Origin: Flavobacteriales bacterium
Lineage (GTDB): Bacteria > Bacteroidota > Bacteroidia > CAIKAF01
Length of the DNA stretch: 64,000 nt
Direction: 5' to 3'
Assembly: GCA_018401695.1 (NCBI GenBank)
Contig: JAGYKD010000002.1
Span: forward strand, 364,636 to 428,635
Under the pieces are notes generated by a model. The model did no database searches. It saw only the letters and a program-made list of their open reading frames with translations, and was not told the DNA's origin. Positions 29,945 to 38,643 of this stretch are shown here, piece after piece; position 1 is the stretch's first letter, and every line of letters begins with the position of its first letter. Made by a program: the position numbers and the translations under genes.

Positions 29945-32900
29945 TGGGTGCGATTTCAAATTCCTCAGGTTCGTTTATCTCGGGACGGTTTCGTTCTTGT
30001 TCCAAGTCTAAGATTGCTTGGTATTTTTCTTGAGCCATTTGGACCAAATCGGCTCCTTGATGATTATCAATTACCGTTTTAAGTACTGATTTGGCTTGGA
30101 TTAAATCGTCGAGCTTAAGGTAAATATCACTAAGCAAAATAAAGGATCGAGCCATCCAGTCTTTTTGTCCACCCATATGCTTAATTGCTTTGCGCAACTC
30201 TCTTTCGGCCTGGCGGTATTCCTGTTTTATGTACAAAACATCGCCCATAATGAAGGCCACCTCAGCGAAGTATCCGGAGCTTTTGTTTTTTTCCAGTTTC
30301 CGGGCCGAAGCCAAGGCCATTTCCCACTGCTCTATGCGGTAGTTGGACCGGGTCAAAACAAAAAGACTGCGCTCTAATTCGGATTGAGCAAGCGATTCAA
30401 AGCTTTGAACCAAATTGGCATAGTGAATGGCTTCAATCCATTGGTGCAAAGCAAAATGGTATTCCATGAGTGCAATTCTTGAAGTTTTTAAATGCTCTGA
30501 GCTTCCGGTAACTTCAATCAATCGTTCGTAAGTGCGCATGGCCTTGAGGGTATCGTTCATGGTGCTGTACAAGTACCCGGCCTTTACCAATGCATTTTCG
30601 GTGAAACTTCCATTGGGTGCTTCCAAAACACGTTCAAAAAGAACCAAGGCTGCCGTATCGTTTTTTTCTTCAAATAGACATTCTGCCGCATAGTGGGCTG
30701 CTTTTAAGGCAAAAATACCTTGAGGAAAAGCCTTAAGATAAGCGTGTCCTGCAGAAGATATTTTTTGGCAATCCCCTAAATTCACTGCATTTTGTAAAGC
30801 GTCAAACGCACTGGAATCTAGGCTTGCTTCGCTGTATCGATTGCCTCCTTTTTCCTTAACAAACTGAAGCCAAGCTTCCACTTGTCCTGTTTCGGTATAA
30901 ATACTCTTGGCATAGCCCATAGCCAAATTGGCTTCTTCGGTACCCGCGTATTCATCAACCACCCTTCGAAACCAACCGAGGGCTTCTTGATTTTGCCCGT
31001 TGTTGCGATGTACCAGGCCGGATTGGAGCAGGGATTTCCCAAAATAAAAGCCTTTAGGAAAACGTGATCTTAATTGTTCGAAAGTAGTTAAGGCCCGGTT
31101 GGCTTTGTCTTGGCGAACCGCTGCCAGTCCTTTTTCGTATAAAGCTTCTTCATTTAAGGGAGAGCTAGGGAAATTCTCCGCTAAACGCCCCATAGTTTCC
31201 TCTTTTCCGGCCTGGTCTCCTGTGAGACCTTGCAGCATACCCAATTGGAACAAGGCATAATCTGTTCCGAAATCAGGGTGGTTGGCGGAAGACTTGTACG
31301 CTTCTAGCGCTTGGTTAAAGCGCTTTAAAACAAAAAAACAATCAGCGGTGCGAAGAAGGGCATCGTTGGCTTTGGCATCTTTAGGGCCTTTGTTTTCAGT
31401 TAAGTAGGTCCTAAATTCGGTAAGAGCACCTGCATAATCTTTGAGTTTTAGTCGGGCATATCCCAATTGATAATAAACATGTGCGTACTCTTGCAAGGAA
31501 GAAGCAGAAGGAGAAGACAGAAAAGACTCCCATTGACCAATGGCATCGGGGTAACTCTTGAGTTGATAAAAGGTTTCGCCAAGCCAATATCTTGCTGAGG
31601 CGGTAATTTCGGGGCTTTTGTTCCTTCGAATGGCCCGTTGAAATAATGGTATGCCCTCTTCTAACTCGAGGTTATTGAACAGTTCTACGGCTCTAAAATA
31701 AAGCACGCGTTGGAAGGCTCTATTTAATTCAGGGGAGAGCTTATCCATCTTTTCTAGTGCCTCAATGGCAAGTCTATAATTTTTGGCGGAAACATGAATT
31801 TCCACCATAAGCTTTCTGGCTTCCTCTTTAAAAAGGGCGTTGGGGTAAAGCTCTAAATACCGCTCCAAAGCTCCAACAGCTTCATTATATGGATTGTATC
31901 CCAGCTCAAAACTGAGTTTGGCAAAATTGAATAAGGCCTCCTGCGAAAGTTGGTCGTCAAAGTTTAGGGCATGAACCATACGCAGGGCATCCAGGGCCAG
32001 CTTTTTTTGGTTTAATTCCATTAAGGAGGAGGCAAGGAAATAGTAGGCCGTTTGACTGAGGCTATCGTCTTTATCTGTGGCTTTTGCTAAGGATTCAGCA
32101 GCCTCTTTCCATTGTTCGGTATAGAAATAGGAAAGCCCTAAATTGTATCTGCCTTCGCGGTCCAGTTGACCACCGTCTTTTTGAAACAGCTGATAAACCT
32201 TCAAAGCCTTATCGTAGTTTTTAAGCCTAAACCAAGATTCGGCCAAGATACGCCGTACGGGATCTCTATGGCGGCCTTTTAATGTGTCTGCCAGCGGGCT
32301 GCCATAAGCAGTGGCCTCCTCATACCGCCCTTGTCGGTAATAAATTTGAACTACATATAGCGGAACAAGGCGTGCAAATGCTTTAGATTGCTCTACTCTT
32401 TTGAAGTATTGGAGTGCTTTTTCATAGTCTTCTTTTTCGTAATAGATATGCCCGGTGTAATACAAGGCCGGAATTTGCCATTTGGACTCCCTTTCGTTCA
32501 TTTGGTCAAATGCGAGCAAGGCATCTTTGGAATTTCCTTGCATGTAGCGGCTGTAGCCCAATTTGAAATAATATTCAGAAAAATCTGATTTATTGAGGAG
32601 GTAAGGGTCGGCTTTACTTAAGGCCATTTCTGCCTCCTGATAATCTTTTTCCCTAAAATGAATTCGTCCGGTTTGTAGCCAGCTCATAGAATTTTTAGGG
32701 CTTTCGGGATATCGATTTCTGAATCGATCCAATAGGAACAGGGCGTTGTCTTGAAAAAGTTCGGTGGCGCAGGCCGCTTCGTAGTAATACGCATCGGCCA
32801 AATTATGATGTTCTGAAGATTGAGCCACTTCTTGGTAACTTCTAAATAGCGCCTGAGCAGCACCATAGAGCGATTGTTGGTATTGTTGATACCCTTCTCT

Positions 32901-32996
32901 GTACAGTTTTTCAGGATCAAGTTGGTTTGGCGTTCTCTGAGCCATAAGACAGGACGACAATAAAAGACATCCTAAAATTGCCGCTATTTGCTTCAT
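29937..32996 (-). CDS. Large tetratricopeptide-repeat protein, exported
   Basis: This 1019-aa protein has an N-terminal signal (IAAILGCLLLSSCLMAQ). Both a lipobox (LSSC) and a type I site (MAQ-R) are possible. Almost all the rest is TPR-like repeats (for example AYYFLASSLMELNQKKLALDAL; YWLGETFYQLKSYPDAIGQW; AHVYYQLGYARLKLKDYAGAL). TPR arrays scaffold protein complexes; in the periplasm this would suggest an assembly or secretion role. It heads the operon with the barrel protein, HsdR-N and GT4 genes. The specific function is unknown. Confidence 0.85.
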   Translation of the reverse strand: MKQIAAILGCLLLSSCLMAQRTPNQLDPEKLYREGYQQYQQSLYGAAQALFRSYQEVAQSSEHHNLADAYYYEAACATELFQDNALFLLDRFRNRYPESPKNSMSWLQTGRIHFREKDYQEAEMALSKADPYLLNKSDFSEYYFKLGYSRYMQGNSKDALLAFDQMNERESKWQIPALYYTGHIYYEKEDYEKALQYFKRVEQSKAFARLVPLYVVQIYYRQGRYEEATAYGSPLADTLKGRHRDPVRRILAESWFRLKNYDKALKVYQLFQKDGGQLDREGRYNLGLSYFYTEQWKEAAESLAKATDKDDSLSQTAYYFLASSLMELNQKKLALDALRMVHALNFDDQLSQEALFNFAKLSFELGYNPYNEAVGALERYLELYPNALFKEEARKLMVEIHVSAKNYRLAIEALEKMDKLSPELNRAFQRVLYFRAVELFNNLELEEGIPLFQRAIRRNKSPEITASARYWLGETFYQLKSYPDAIGQWESFLSSPSASSLQEYAHVYYQLGYARLKLKDYAGALTEFRTYLTENKGPKDAKANDALLRTADCFFVLKRFNQALEAYKSSANHPDFGTDYALFQLGMLQGLTGDQAGKEETMGRLAENFPSSPLNEEALYEKGLAAVRQDKANRALTTFEQLRSRFPKGFYFGKSLLQSGLVHRNNGQNQEALGWFRRVVDEYAGTEEANLAMGYAKSIYTETGQVEAWLQFVKEKGGNRYSEASLDSSAFDALQNAVNLGDCQKISSAGHAYLKAFPQGIFALKAAHYAAECLFEEKNDTAALVLFERVLEAPNGSFTENALVKAGYLYSTMNDTLKAMRTYERLIEVTGSSEHLKTSRIALMEYHFALHQWIEAIHYANLVQSFESLAQSELERSLFVLTRSNYRIEQWEMALASARKLEKNKSSGYFAEVAFIMGDVLYIKQEYRQAERELRKAIKHMGGQKDWMARSFILLSDIYLKLDDLIQAKSVLKTVIDNHQGADLVQMAQEKYQAILDLEQERNRPEINEPEEFEIAPNE

Positions 32997-33024
32997 GCTA
33001 TTGTTTTACAGAGATACACTAATG

Positions 33025-33032
33025 CAAAGGTA
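33025..33032 (-). promoter_or_regulatory. -7 box of the TPR operon
   Basis: Minus-strand TACCTTTG, 28 nt upstream of the ATG at 32996, so this transcript should have a short leader. Confidence 0.55.
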
Positions 33033-33144
33033 GCCACAGCCCTATGCCTTCACCTAAGCTGCCTTGTGTTTTTTCAACGTTCTTCTTTTGATAATTATTT
33101 TTAGAATGGCCAAACAGGATTATAATTATGAACAATTTTGAAGT

Positions 33145-33822
33145 ATGAACGAACCTTCCGAAGCCCTAATCGAGTTAAATAAAGTGAGTGTGCATCAGGG
33201 AAATCTGATGGTGCTTCGCGATGTTACCTTGGCCATGAAAAAAGGCGAGTTCGTTTATCTAATCGGGAAAACAGGAAGCGGCAAGTCTTCGCTCATGAAG
33301 GCGATGTACGGTGAAGTCCCTATTGCCGATGGACAGGCCAAAGTAGCCGGTTTTGATTTGTCAAAACTAAAACGCACTAGGCTTCCCCTTTTGCGTCGAC
33401 AATTGGGTATTGTATTTCAAGATTTTCAATTGTTGCCCGATCGAACCATTTTCGATAATATGACTTTTGTGCTTAAAGCCACCGGTTGGAAAGACAAACG
33501 CAAAATGGAGTACCGAATTCAGGAGGTGTTGGATGCGGTTGGGCAAAAGACTAAGGGGTTTAAATATCCTCATGAGCTTTCCGGAGGAGAGCAACAGCGT
33601 ATGGTGGTGGCCCGCGCATTGCTGAATCATCCAAAATTAATATTGGCCGACGAACCTACGGGAAACCTGGACCCCGATACCTCTAAGGATATTATGGAGC
33701 TTTTGAGGCAAATTCGGGCATCAGGTACGGGCGTATTAATGGCAACGCACGACCATTCCTTTTTAAAGGATTATCCGGAGCGTACCTTGATTTGTGCCAA
33801 TGGTTACATTTCGGAGGTTTAA
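33145..33822 (+). CDS. ftsE: FtsE-like ABC transporter ATP-binding protein
   Basis: This 225-aa ATPase has Walker A (IGKTGSGKSSLMKAMYG), a Q-loop (GIVFQDFQLLPDRTIFDNM), the ABC signature (LSGGEQQRMVVARAL), Walker B (LILADEPTGNLDPD) and a switch His (ATHDHSFL). The sequence fits FtsE, which with FtsX couples ATP hydrolysis to septal cell-wall hydrolase activation. No ftsX is adjacent, as is usual in Bacteroidota; LolD or MacB ATPases are the nearest alternatives. It is divergent from the TPR operon. Confidence 0.85.
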   Translation: MNEPSEALIELNKVSVHQGNLMVLRDVTLAMKKGEFVYLIGKTGSGKSSLMKAMYGEVPIADGQAKVAGFDLSKLKRTRLPLLRRQLGIVFQDFQLLPDRTIFDNMTFVLKATGWKDKRKMEYRIQEVLDAVGQKTKGFKYPHELSGGEQQRMVVARALLNHPKLILADEPTGNLDPDTSKDIMELLRQIRASGTGVLMATHDHSFLKDYPERTLICANGYISEV

Positions 33823-33923
33823 ATGGCTACTTTTCAGACCATAGGTTAATCAGAGCCCAAGTTGTTTTTTTAGGCCTTTGATTCTATTGAAGGGCTTTGT
33901 ACCTTTCCCGCAACATTTTGCTT

Positions 33924-36900
33924 ATGAATAGGTTCTTTTTGTTGTTGTGTGGATTAGGTTTCTCTTTTTTAAGCCAAGCACAACAAGCATTTTTTGGAAT
34001 AGATGCCCAACGGAAGTATCCAGGAATGGAAGTGGTGCGTGAAAAGCCCGGTTTGGCCTTCCCTGAATTTTTAAAACCAGGGCCCTCCTTAGGTCTGGAT
34101 GGAGACAGACTCAATCATTTTCTAAAGAGCTTAATGCAAAAAAGAGGAATTAGTACCGACCTCCGGTTGGTATCTAAGGAAGAAGATGCGCATGGCTTTA
34201 TCCATCTAAGCTTTCAGCACTACGTGAATAATGTACCTGTAGAAGCAGGAATATACAAAGTGCACCTTAAAAACTACATCTGGCACAGTGCTCATGGAAA
34301 TCTATTTGCTATCGATCAAAATGTAGGCGCGCAGGCTTCTATTGACGCCGGGGTGGCTATTCAAGAGGCTTTACATGCAGTCCCTGCTCAGGTTTACAAG
34401 TGGGAAGTTCCCGAAGAGGAAGCCGATTTGAAGTTTTGGACCAAGCACTTAGGCGCTTCTTATTATCCTTCCCCCTCCCTGTGTTGGGTTGCTCCTCAAG
34501 GCGATTTTCATGAGCAAAAGCTTCGTTTGGCTTGGAAAATGGACATTTATGCTCATCAACCCTTAGCAAGATTTGATGTTTTTGTGGATGCCCAAAGCGG
34601 TGAGGTATTGTGGCTTAAAGATAAAATTCATACGGCCGATTCCCTTGGGTCGGTAGTGACCGCCTACTCAGGAACGCACTCCATGACCGCAGATTTCTTT
34701 AACGGGCAGTTCAGGTTGCGGGAAACCGGAAGAGGAAATGGCATTCAAACCTATGACTTGAATAATGGAACTTCCTACGGCAATGCCACAGATTTTTTTG
34801 ATGCCGATAATATATGGAACAATGTAAATGCCAGCTTAAACCAATATGCCGGTGATGCCCATTGGGGGGCTGAAATGACCTACGATTATTTTCTCCAAGT
34901 GCATAACCGAAACAGTATTGACGGAAATGGGTTTATGCTAAGAAGTTATGTTCACTACAGCAACAATTACAACAATGCTTTCTGGGATGGTCAACGCATG
35001 ACCTATGGCGATGGAGACGGTTCTGTATTTACTCCACTAACGGCATTGGACATCACCGGACATGAAATAGCCCATGGACTGACTTCAAATACCGCAAACC
35101 TTATTTACCAAAACGAAAGTGGTGCGCTGAATGAGTCTTTTTCGGATATTTTTGGGATGGCAGTTACCGCCTTTGCCAACAATACCTTGGAATGGAAAAT
35201 TGGGGAAGATGCCACTCCGAACGGAAATGGAATTCGTTCCATGAGTAATCCAAACGGATACGGTGATCCGGATTGCTATGGAGGTAGTTTTTACTACACC
35301 GGAAGTCAAGACAATGGGGGAGTACACACCAACAGTGGCGTACAAAATTACTGGTTCTATTTAATGACCGTAGGGGGCACCGGAACCAACGATTTAGGCA
35401 ATACCTATTCGGTAAATGCTCAAGGGGTAATTAAAGCAGCTGAAATTGCTTTTAGAAATTTGACCGTGTACTTAGGACCTAGTTCTAATCACCAGGATGC
35501 TCGTTTTTATGCCATTCAGTCGGCCATTGATTTGTATGGTGCTTGTACTCCTGAGGTGATAGCTACAACCAATGCTTGGCATGCTGTTGGAGTGGGTGGA
35601 CCTTTTGTTGCAACCGTTACAGCAAATTTTTCAACTCCTTTTCAGTCTTTTTGCCAAGCGCCGGCCATGGTTTCATTTACCAACACCAGCGTTAATGCCG
35701 GGAATTTCATTTGGGATTTTGGGGACGGTTCTACTTCGAACCAGGTGAATCCAACCCATACCTACATGCAACCCGGCACTTACCCTGTAAAGTTAGTCGC
35801 CGATGGAGGAGCTTGCGGCATGGATTCTTTAATTCAAAGCAGTTATATTATTGTAGACCCCAACTTGCCCTGCAACGTTACCATGAACCCCAATGGGGCC
35901 AATCAAACCCAGTTCTCTTGCACAGGAACTTTATTTGATCCGGGCGGTCCTTCAGGCAATTACCAGGACAACCTAAATTCGGTGATTACCATTGCTCCTA
36001 CCGGAGCGGCAACCGTAAGCTTGCAGTTTAGCCAGTTTAATTTGGAAAACAACTACGATTATTTATACATATTTGACGGGCCTTCCATCAATAGTCCCTT
36101 GATTGGCCAATACACGGGAAATACATTGCCAAATAGCGGAACCATTACCAGTACGGCAGGAGCAATCACCCTACGCATGTTTTCCGATGTGTACGTAAAT
36201 GAGCTTGGCTTTGTGTTGGATTGGAGCTGTCAGCTGCCCAGTACCCCTCCGGTGCCTGATTTTTCAGCTACTGCTTTGGCCTCATGTGACGGAAATATTC
36301 AGTTTCAGGATATGACCACCAACGGGGCCGTATCTTGGTTTTGGGATTTTGGAGACGGGCAAAGCTCCACCCAACAAAACCCTCAACACCAGTATCAGCA
36401 AGATGGAACCTATTCGGTGAAGCTTGTAGCATCAAACCTAGTAGGTAGCGACTCCATTGTTAAACCTGCATACATCACTATAGATAGACCCGACGCCCCG
36501 CAGGGAAGCGATGTGTATTTATGTCAACCGGATACCGCACATTTGAGTGCAAGTGCTGCCGGCACCATTTTTTGGTACAGCCAACTTGTAGCCGGCAATC
36601 CGGTGGCAAGCGGTTCAAATTTTTCAACATATGTAAATTCCACAGATACGTTTTGGGTCGAAAACCAAGAAGCACAATTGCCCTTCTTTGTTGGTCCTAT
36701 GGATAACACCTTTGGTGCGGGGGGATTTCATAACAACAGTTCCACTCAATATTTGATTTTTAATGTGGATCAACCCATAACCTTGGTTAGTGCTTGGGTA
36801 AATGCCAATAGTTCGGGCAACCGGAGCTTTATTTTGTGGGATGGAAGCGGCAATCAACTGGACTCGCGCTTTGTATTAGTGCCCGCAGGCACGAGCCGTG

Positions 36901-37637
36901 TAGCCCTGAATTTTCATTTGCAACCGGGAGTGAATTATAGACTTGGAGGCAGCGACATGGATCTTTACCGAAACAATAGTGGGGTGAATTATCCCTACAA
37001 TCCGGGAGGACATGTTGAGATTACCGGTTCTTCGGCAGGAGCCGCTTTTTATTACTATTTATACGACTGGGAACTTCAAGGAGATCCCTGCATAAGTCCG
37101 AGGGTGCCCATACGCGTGGAGCAAGGACCTGTAATTAGTGGCTTTTCTAAGCAAACAACAGGCTTATCGGTTCAATTTACGGCCACCAGCAGCAATGCCA
37201 GTTTTTACCAATGGGATTTTGGGGATGGACAATCCAGCACTTTGGCTAATCCATTGCACACCTACACACAGGCAGGAACCTACACCGTGCAGTTGATTTC
37301 CGGTAACCCAAGCTGTAGCGATACAGTAACAGATGTGGTAACCGTGCAAGTTTCCGGAATAGAAAATGCCTTAAGTGCCCTGCATGTGCAATTGTATCCC
37401 AATCCATTTACCGACCAAGTATGGATTAAGGGGGCATTGATGCATGGTGTTTGGGAAGTGCACCTGCATGACCTAAGAGGAAGGCTTTTGAGTGAGCAAG
37501 CATTGGAAAGTACCGGTGAGCAAGTATCTTATGCATTAAAGCCATTGCAGGGTTTAGCTCCGGGCACCTATTTGTTGCGATTAAGACATAAAGAATCCGG
37601 AACCGAGCAGAGTCTACGCTTGGTGAAACGTCCCTAA
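33924..37637 (+). CDS. T9SS-exported M4 (thermolysin-family) metalloprotease with PKD and CUB domains
   Basis: This 1237-aa protein has, in order: a signal peptide (MNRFFLLLCGLGFSFLSQAQ); a propeptide of FTP/PepSY type (~60-235); an M4 catalytic domain with H380-EIAH zinc motif and third ligand E404 (ALNESFSDIFG), 24 residues on as in thermolysin; PKD domain 1 (WDFGDGSTSNQVNPTHTY); a CUB-like domain (FNLENNYDYLYIFDGPS); PKD 2; an Ig-like/adhesion segment; PKD 3; and a T9SS C-terminal sorting domain (VQLYPNPFTDQVWIKG). It is a secreted or cell-surface peptidase for protein degradation. The start is set at the Met heading the signal peptide, 9 codons inside the longest frame. Confidence 0.93.
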   Translation: MNRFFLLLCGLGFSFLSQAQQAFFGIDAQRKYPGMEVVREKPGLAFPEFLKPGPSLGLDGDRLNHFLKSLMQKRGISTDLRLVSKEEDAHGFIHLSFQHYVNNVPVEAGIYKVHLKNYIWHSAHGNLFAIDQNVGAQASIDAGVAIQEALHAVPAQVYKWEVPEEEADLKFWTKHLGASYYPSPSLCWVAPQGDFHEQKLRLAWKMDIYAHQPLARFDVFVDAQSGEVLWLKDKIHTADSLGSVVTAYSGTHSMTADFFNGQFRLRETGRGNGIQTYDLNNGTSYGNATDFFDADNIWNNVNASLNQYAGDAHWGAEMTYDYFLQVHNRNSIDGNGFMLRSYVHYSNNYNNAFWDGQRMTYGDGDGSVFTPLTALDITGHEIAHGLTSNTANLIYQNESGALNESFSDIFGMAVTAFANNTLEWKIGEDATPNGNGIRSMSNPNGYGDPDCYGGSFYYTGSQDNGGVHTNSGVQNYWFYLMTVGGTGTNDLGNTYSVNAQGVIKAAEIAFRNLTVYLGPSSNHQDARFYAIQSAIDLYGACTPEVIATTNAWHAVGVGGPFVATVTANFSTPFQSFCQAPAMVSFTNTSVNAGNFIWDFGDGSTSNQVNPTHTYMQPGTYPVKLVADGGACGMDSLIQSSYIIVDPNLPCNVTMNPNGANQTQFSCTGTLFDPGGPSGNYQDNLNSVITIAPTGAATVSLQFSQFNLENNYDYLYIFDGPSINSPLIGQYTGNTLPNSGTITSTAGAITLRMFSDVYVNELGFVLDWSCQLPSTPPVPDFSATALASCDGNIQFQDMTTNGAVSWFWDFGDGQSSTQQNPQHQYQQDGTYSVKLVASNLVGSDSIVKPAYITIDRPDAPQGSDVYLCQPDTAHLSASAAGTIFWYSQLVAGNPVASGSNFSTYVNSTDTFWVENQEAQLPFFVGPMDNTFGAGGFHNNSSTQYLIFNVDQPITLVSAWVNANSSGNRSFILWDGSGNQLDSRFVLVPAGTSRVALNFHLQPGVNYRLGGSDMDLYRNNSGVNYPYNPGGHVEITGSSAGAAFYYYLYDWELQGDPCISPRVPIRVEQGPVISGFSKQTTGLSVQFTATSSNASFYQWDFGDGQSSTLANPLHTYTQAGTYTVQLISGNPSCSDTVTDVVTVQVSGIENALSALHVQLYPNPFTDQVWIKGALMHGVWEVHLHDLRGRLLSEQALESTGEQVSYALKPLQGLAPGTYLLRLRHKESGTEQSLRLVKRP

Positions 37638-37676
37638 AACAGGGCCAGTGGCATGAAATTTGTATTTTGCACCTAT

Positions 37677-38435
37677 ATGATGAGGTGTAGATTGTTATGT
37701 GTGTTGTGGGGGAGTTTGGCCTTGGCTTGGGGGCAAGATACCTTGCCGGCGCCTGATTGGGGAACCAACGTTTGGCGTGCACCTTACCGAGATTCGGTGG
37801 GAAATGCCATAGGTCGCTTTTCGAATCAAGTAAGAGATATTGCCCAAGCTTCCGTTCCCAAGGAACCTGTTGTTTTTGTTGGAAGCAGCTCCGTGCGTGC
37901 TTGGCGTAGTTTGGAGGAGGATTTCCCCAATTTCCCCGTGTCTAACAGCGGGTTTGGGGGGAGTACCTTACCTGAGCTTAGCTTTTACCTCAAAGCATTG
38001 GTATTGGACAAAAATCCATCTATGGTGGTGGTGTATTGCGGGGAAAACGATTTGACCTTAGCCTATTCCCGACCGCAGGAAGTGTTTGGATCCTTTTTGG
38101 AGCTGGCCGGTTTGTTGAAGCAAGCGCTTAAACAAGGGACACCGGTTGTTTTTATAAGCGTTAAACCCTCCATTTATTCTTGGGAGTACTGGGAAAAGCA
38201 GCAGCAATTCAACCGGATGGTGGAGCTTTTTGATGCTTGGGCAGACTGGCCGGAATTTCACTTTGTGCGGATGGAACATTTGCTTTTAAATGCCGATGGG
38301 GAGCCTGACCCTGCACTGTTTATACGGGATGGATTGCATTTGAACAAAAGCGGTTATCAAAAATGGACCATGTTTTTGAGGCCCAAGCTGGAGCGCATGT
38401 ACAAAGAATTACGGGGCCCGGATGGAGCAAAGTAG
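37677..38435 (+). CDS. Secreted SGNH/GDSL hydrolase
   Basis: This 252-aa protein has a signal peptide (RCRLLCVLWGSLALAWGQ). SGNH blocks: block I VVFVGSSSVRAW (nucleophile Ser), block II Gly in NSGFGGSTLPEL, block III Asn in VVYCGENDLT, block V Asp/His in FIRDGLHLNKSGYQ. All catalytic positions are present. It is a periplasmic esterase, possibly removing or transferring acetyl groups on envelope glycans. A -7-like TATTTTG lies 7 nt upstream of the ATG. The last codons (PDGAK-stop) lie inside element E1. Confidence 0.88.
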   Translation: MMRCRLLCVLWGSLALAWGQDTLPAPDWGTNVWRAPYRDSVGNAIGRFSNQVRDIAQASVPKEPVVFVGSSSVRAWRSLEEDFPNFPVSNSGFGGSTLPELSFYLKALVLDKNPSMVVVYCGENDLTLAYSRPQEVFGSFLELAGLLKQALKQGTPVVFISVKPSIYSWEYWEKQQQFNRMVELFDAWADWPEFHFVRMEHLLLNADGEPDPALFIRDGLHLNKSGYQKWTMFLRPKLERMYKELRGPDGAK

Positions 38436-38551
38436 CTGACCGAAGCCTAGCTTTTTGGCGGGCTTTGGAGCGAGGAGGCCCCCGAGCCTTCGGGGGACCC
38501 CGGAGCCCAAAGCCCGCAAAGCTAGGAGAGGGCACTACTTGGGACAGCCGG
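38420..38551 (+). repeat. Gene-terminal structured element E1
   Basis: It starts GGATGGA inside the last codons of the SGNH gene, whose TAG (38433-38435) lies in the first stem, and ends GGGACAGCCGG. Stems: AAGTAG/CTACTT; CCTAGCTTT..GCGGGCTTTGG against CC-AAAGCCCGC-AAAGCTAGG; and a top AGCGAGGAGGCCCCCGAG..CGGGGGACCCCGGAGC. Confidence 0.8.
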
Positions 38552-38643
38552 ATTAGCCCCCCAAATTAGATGTTCACTATAGCCGGTTGAAAAATTAAAT
38601 CGTGTTTTTGTCGTTAAAGAAATTATTTGCTGAAATTAGAAGT

